From positions 115,224,741-115,288,740 of the forward strand of contig OX104127.1 in the NCBI GenBank assembly GCA_944470555.2: a stretch of 64,000 nt of DNA. The letters are read 5' to 3'. The translations under genes were made by a program, and so were the position numbers. Under the pieces are notes generated by a model that searched no databases, was not told where the DNA came from, and saw only the letters and a program-made list of their open reading frames with translations. Source of the DNA: Heterobilharzia americana (lineage: Eukaryota > Platyhelminthes > Trematoda > Strigeidida > Schistosomatidae). This document shows positions 62,501 through 64,000 of the stretch, piece after piece; position 1 is the first letter of the stretch; every line of letters starts with the position of its first letter.

Positions 62501-63267
62501 GTTAGCCTATGCAACTAGATGAGTTAGATATTATGGAGGAAGAGTGGCTAGCAGTGGAATCCTGGACGCACGTTTCGTCCCATTTACGACTCGCCAGCTG
62601 GGTTTTTCTGCGTTCCAGTGGCTGGTTTTATTCTAAGCAGGACCCGAACGCGCCAATGTAGACAGAAAAATTCTGTCCAGTCAACGACGGGAGAGTACAC
62701 ACAACAACACTAAAACTATACCCGTCGCGCAAGATGTGGTTAACATGACTCGGTGGTCTAGTGGATAGCGCCTTGGTGTTTCAAGCGATTGGTCCTTAGT
62801 TCGAGTCCAGGCGGGGACAGCGTTACTCACTCAGAGGCAGATACATCCAACTGACGAGTCCTAAATAGGACGGATAGCGTGTCCTGGAATCTACTGCTAT
62901 ATACTCTCGATCACTAATGTATATAATTAAAGCAGAGGCAGTTTCGATGCATCCAGGCAGAAACCCATATGCCAGAGATATTGATCAATTTTGTACAATG
63001 AAGGACAATATAATACAAACAACAACAATTAAATAAGTTAACTAAGTCAAGTCATCGAACGAAATTTTCTATATGCTTTCTGATCACTTCTACTAGTGAT
63101 CAGTTTCGAAATGAAGTGCTGTTGTTTAACAAACTATTTATGCTGATTTTCTATTTTTTAACTTACATGTGCTGACATTAATTTTATTTTTGCAGCTTGT
63201 CTGTATTGGACTATCCATCTTTTTAATCAGCAGAATCAAGAAATGGGATGAAGAACTTTACTACTAA
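42784..63267 (+). CDS. tetraspanin (seven coding exons, 295 aa)
   Basis: Tetraspanins are four-pass membrane scaffold proteins; in schistosomes several are abundant in the tegument, but this copy's site of action is not shown by the sequence. Coding segments: 42784-42843, 48019-48255, 51886-51960, 54216-54341, 56699-56855, 59863-60023, 63196-63267. Every intron is GT-AG and phases join (0,0,0,0, then phase 1 between exons 5 and 6, then 0). Protein: short N-terminus MTWCFTISK; TM1 about residues 9-32; small loop 33-66; TM2 67-87 ending GCWG; conserved ENR at 92-94; TM3 96-118; large loop about 119-258 with CCG at 169-171, PPACC with Cys 207-208, Cys 233 and Cys 246, the six-cysteine pattern; TM4 259-284; tail RIKKWDEELYY. 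No frameshift or stop. The start is the only Met before TM1 and follows an A-run. I cannot tell which named tetraspanin it is. Large introns are packed with retroelements. Confidence 0.9.
42930..43012 (-). mobile_element. Penelope family P2 3'-end fragment with inverted duplication
   Basis: GGTGGAGAATATTTGTCGCT, then CAGGTGAATGGTCTTGGTTG, then TATTGTGTTCTCTGAGCTCA match the 3' end of the P2 copy at 36.48-36.54 kb. The sequence then turns back on itself: 42962-42979 and 42994-43011 are perfect 18-bp inverted repeats around a 14-base centre that is itself nearly palindromic. It lies 90 bases into tetraspanin intron 1. Confidence 0.7.
43013..48018. other. rest of tetraspanin intron 1; no feature recognised
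   Basis: AT-rich; only a short AT run near 45600-45616 and scattered motif-less frames. Confidence 0.45.
48019..48255 (+). CDS. tetraspanin exon 2
   Basis: Seventy-nine codons between acceptor cgatttag and donor gtt|gtgagt. They encode the second half of TM1 (LIGLALVAVGAW), the small extracellular loop, and TM2 (YGVIVIGTLMVIVTFIGCWG) with the intracellular ENR motif. Confidence 0.95.
48256..50065. other. tetraspanin intron 2, first part; no feature recognised
   Basis: AT-rich, without supported features. A 78-codon frame at 49141-49377 has a hydrophobic start but no family resemblance. Confidence 0.4.
50066..50532 (-). mobile_element. RTE-like non-LTR copy 3 (5'-truncated 3' end)
   Basis: On the + strand it begins TTATTATTTGTCCCTTGGGT, the reverse complement of the family's 3' tail, and tracks copy 2 (22.79-23.25 kb) through the C-terminal RT region, including the TTGAAAATCCGG segment near 50520-50532 where similarity stops. 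About 0.47 kb, with stops. A typical 5'-truncated insertion inside tetraspanin intron 2. Confidence 0.85.
50533..51885. other. tetraspanin intron 2, remainder; no feature recognised
   Basis: No supported feature. Confidence 0.4.
51886..51960 (+). CDS. tetraspanin exon 3
   Basis: Twenty-five codons encoding most of TM3 (FTSLVIAMVLIEGGGAAAMG, then GTIDR) between acceptor ttttttag and donor aga|gtaagt. Phase 0 on both sides. The Glu within TM3 (LIEGG) is a usual tetraspanin feature. Confidence 0.93.
51961..54215. other. tetraspanin intron 3
   Basis: AT-rich; apart from the microsatellite at 53494-53556 I recognise nothing. Confidence 0.45.
53494..53556. repeat. (AT)n microsatellite, interrupted
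   Basis: Three AT/TA runs separated by single C/G interruptions (tatacata, atgcatat), about 63 bases in total. Likely polymorphic. Confidence 0.92.
54216..54341 (+). CDS. tetraspanin exon 4
   Basis: Forty-two codons between acceptor ttttccag and donor gag|gtgagt, beginning WTSDYENTITEKFTNNYVG and ending LDKLMIE. This is the first half of the large extracellular loop, ahead of the CCG motif in exon 5. Confidence 0.93.
55190..55553 (+). repeat. long inverted repeat, left arm
   Basis: 364 bp, the reverse complement of 55885-56247 with one base difference (aataaaCaatt versus aataaaTaatt) and one extra A in an A-run. The arm is probably an inverted copy of the 3' UTR of a P1 Penelope element. 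Confidence 0.93.
55643..55888 (+). mobile_element. Penelope family P1 C-terminal coding fragment
   Basis: An 81-codon frame with a TGA at 55886-55888 reads LSKEQIRTIKISILAHLVDK, then GHQMDISKAFKIIHQIP, then LLHITEAIAIHLCKPNLRIK, ending LSLPWPSI. The same layout (SFKVLYKVQPN, then ALVIH) closes the P1 copy at 16.8 kb, so this is the GIY-YIG-region tail. The stop lies at the first bases of the right arm, so the right arm should be this element's 3' UTR. No start codon or upstream domain is present. Confidence 0.7.
55885..56247 (+). repeat. long inverted repeat, right arm
   Basis: 363 bp, complementary to 55190-55553 at over 99% identity by eye. The spacer of 331 bp holds the P1 coding tail. 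A transcript of the tetraspanin intron would be able to fold this into a very long hairpin. Confidence 0.93.
56699..56855 (+). CDS. tetraspanin exon 5
   Basis: Acceptor ttaaattag; begins LECCGLQGGKDFENS, carrying the diagnostic CCG motif, and continues to IPPACCMYTSKEFMKK. It ends after the first base of a split codon (a|gtaaga), completed as Asn by exon 6. An alternative reading through the donor runs to a stop at 56929 and is intronic. Confidence 0.93.
57455..57600 (+). repeat. dispersed repeat D, copy B
   Basis: The longest uninterrupted copy of an unassigned repeat: ATGTTCGAAACGTCATCAAG, then ATCAAATAAACAAATCTAAT, then CTACCACAGTGCCCAAGTTT. Copies A (55.1/56.3 kb) and C (27.4 kb) match parts of it. 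Confidence 0.5.
59265..59455 (+). mobile_element. tRNA-derived SINE (SINE-a family)
   Basis: A near-consensus A box lies in CAGCTCATTTGGTAGAGCA (59297 on). The B box lies in TGGCTCGAATCCC about 40 bases later, with a tRNA-like anticodon arm between them (GGCTGGAAACCA). The body continues through TTGTTTCACCTCCAGTTATC and CTGCCAAACCATGGCGATCT. It lies in tetraspanin intron 5 in sense orientation. The 5' part is tRNA-like, but the fused body rules out a functional tRNA gene. Confidence 0.7.
59863..60023 (+). CDS. tetraspanin exon 6
   Basis: Acceptor tcatttacag; the split Asn codon, then DYSSFDQYLKDQQC, SNRGCIAAAKERIHEKG and the start of TM4 (LPYIAIPIAIVVLQ). It supplies the last two loop cysteines. 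Donor cag|gtatga, phase 0. Confidence 0.95.
60840..62165 (+). mobile_element. RTE-like non-LTR copy 4, internally deleted
   Basis: The 5' end matches copy 2 (CACCAGATACTAGCCGGTTC, then GCATGAATAAAGAGGGAAGG). The endonuclease ORF start includes KTNPIAEETSKHKEI, MNVRTMYEPIKAAQIAKEMS and LGICESRWNRSGL, then broken endonuclease sequence to about 61855 (GCAGATGTAGGTTCACA). There it jumps to the far 3' end of the RT (CACTCAACAAATATACATAA, then GGACATACACTGAGAAAGCC) and the 3' terminus near 62130-62165. By comparison with copy 1, about 2.0 kb, including the RT core, is missing. Frameshifted; in tetraspanin intron 6, sense orientation. Confidence 0.85.
62259..62385 (-). mobile_element. two-ended minimal RTE derivative (~125 bp)
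   Basis: On the minus strand it begins with the RTE 5' end (CCTGGTTAACTACTTCACC, then GATACTAGCCGGTTCTAGG, then GAATAAAGAGGGAATG, then GGGCATAGGGCTAG). It then passes directly, at a GGGCTAGCCCTA junction, into the RTE 3' terminus (CTACGTTCAACTAGGTACCC, then AATAGTAATAATTCC). Everything between, over 3 kb, is deleted. It could be a one-off deletion or a SINE-like family. Confidence 0.75.
62546..62603 (-). ncRNA. hammerhead ribozyme, Sm-alpha type, one core change
   Basis: Minus strand: CCCAG, then CTGGCGAG (CUGAUGAG with A and U altered), a stem II GTCGTAAATGGGAC with one mismatch, an intact GAAAC, GTGCGTC with a GTC cleavage triplet, then CAGGATTCCACTGC. This is the best-kept GAAA and cleavage-site copy in the window, but the CUGAUGA box is damaged. 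Confidence 0.78.
62546..62720 (-). mobile_element. Sm-alpha-like retroposon, minus copy
   Basis: The minus strand reads a possible A box (GTTGACTGGACAG), a B-box-like GCGTTCGGGTCC (about 62645-62660), then a hammerhead (62546-62603), the same order as in the + copy next to it. Boundaries outside the ribozyme are approximate. Confidence 0.6.
62741..62960 (+). mobile_element. Sm-alpha-like retroposon, plus copy
   Basis: The Pol III head has an A box in CGGTGGTCTAGTGGATAGCG and a B box in TTAGTTCGAGTCCAGG, followed by the hammerhead (62844-62905) and a tail including TAATTAAAGCAGAGGCAGTT. Order and content match the Sm-alpha family described in schistosomes. It lies head to head with the minus copy at 62546-62720. 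Confidence 0.75.
62844..62905 (+). ncRNA. degenerate hammerhead ribozyme of Sm-alpha type
   Basis: CATCCAA, then CTGACGAG (for CUGAUGAG), a perfect stem II GTCCTAAATAGGAC, then GGATA in place of GAAAC, then GCGTGTC with a GTC cleavage triplet and CTGGAATC closing stem I. The GAAA box is lost, so catalysis is unlikely. Confidence 0.8.
63196..63267 (+). CDS. tetraspanin exon 7 (terminal)
   Basis: Acceptor tttttgcag; encodes the rest of TM4 (LVCIGLSIFLIS) and the short cytoplasmic tail RIKKWDEELYY, ending in TAA at 63265-63267. Confidence 0.95.
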   Translation, partial: LVCIGLSIFLISRIKKWDEELYY

Positions 63268-63317
63268 GTAGTACAAATCATAGATACACTTTCTTCTCCT
63301 TCCTTCTGAAAAATATA

Positions 63318-63323
63318 AATAAA
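63318..63323 (+). promoter_or_regulatory. polyadenylation signal AATAAA
   Basis: The first AATAAA, 51 bases after the tetraspanin stop codon. A second occurs at 63541-63546, so alternative 3' ends are possible. Confidence 0.6.
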
Positions 63324-63329
63324 CTTAAG

Positions 63330-64000
63330 CAATATTATAAATGAAAGACATTGTTTTCTCAAGTTTGTAACTGCTGTACCAACCGGCACCACACAAACAT
63401 AAATTATTTTTTTCGAGAAAATAAGAGAAAAGCCGGTTAAATGACAGATTATGCTGGGTACCTATCAAAGGATTTTGTCATCCAAAGTGTTCACCTGTTT
63501 TCGTTTCGTTTCTGTATGACCAGTCTGATTTCTGTTTTTAAATAAACGAATAATATTTATATTTGTAGCGCACCTGTTCGTTTTACATTATTTTCTCACA
63601 AACATTCTTCTTTGATTGGTTATCTTGTAAATGCATATAAGCGTGGGTGTATTTACTTTTTATCTCGTACTTTGTCCTTAATATAATTGATTTTCATTTT
63701 CAGTACCATATAATTTAAACAAATATTGTGGTGCAACATGTGGGAAGTAATGTTTGTTACTGTTTCATCCTTCCAGTAAAACAGATTAGAGTTAAAATGT
63801 TTTAAGATAAATGAATATAAATATGTCTAGACCTTAGTTGTTACTAACGTCCTGGAGGAATGTAAGCGCTTAGTCTGATTTCGTCATTACACAAATAAGA
63901 TTTTATATAATCCCTGTGTGTTAGAAAATGAATACACACTTATAAGTTTACAAACTAGTGATATACTGTTTATTTGTTCAAGAGCAAGTTGTATTATGAA
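63330..64000. other. 3' UTR / downstream flank; nothing further recognised
   Basis: No further exon or repeat is supported. Confidence 0.4.

Noticed and set aside
62755..62820. True tRNA gene on the plus strand
   Set aside because: It is the Pol III head of an Sm-alpha-like element, directly followed by a hammerhead remnant.

Overview
The window looks like nuclear DNA of a schistosomatid blood fluke (Schistosoma or a close relative). It is AT-rich and gene-poor, with long introns, and is full of decayed retroelements of trematode type: RTE-like and other APE-RT non-LTR elements, two Penelope-like families, tRNA-derived SINEs, and Sm-alpha-like elements carrying a recognisable but mutated hammerhead ribozyme. 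The species assignment is inference from these families; no search was run.

The one gene I can reconstruct with confidence is a tetraspanin on the + strand. It has seven coding exons spread over 20.5 kb (42784-63267). All GT/AG junctions and phases agree, and the product is 295 residues with four membrane segments and a six-cysteine large loop (CCG, CC, C, C). Its introns hold most of the interesting structure: an RTE fragment in intron 2, a nearly perfect 364-bp inverted repeat around a Penelope fragment in intron 4, an SINE in intron 5, and in intron 6 an internally deleted RTE, a ~125-bp two-ended RTE derivative and a divergent pair of hammerhead-bearing Sm-alpha-like copies.

Layout. 0.5-3.5 kb: RTE copy inserted at an (AT)n tract. 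4.2-4.9 kb: 3' end of a second non-LTR family (family B). 5-15 kb: mostly featureless, with SINE remnants, one Sm-alpha-like hammerhead (8.7 kb) and a family B RT fragment (10 kb). 15.5-16.9 kb: Penelope family P1. 17-22 kb: little, with one weak candidate exon at 19.6 kb. 22.2-26.1 kb: family B endonuclease fragment, then a full-length RTE copy flanked by an 11-bp target-site duplication. 26.6-28.1 kb: two solo 3' ends of Penelope family P2. 28.5 kb: a candidate signal-peptide exon. 29.8-32 kb and 36.5-37.5 kb: two P2 copies with GIY-YIG domains. 32.5 and 34.2-34.5 kb: tRNA-like SINEs, the latter an inverted pair. 37.7-40.6 kb: long degraded family B copy. 42.8 kb to the end: the tetraspanin gene.

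No intact autonomous transposon ORF is present; every element carries stops or frameshifts. No operon, rRNA, true tRNA gene or CRISPR array was seen.
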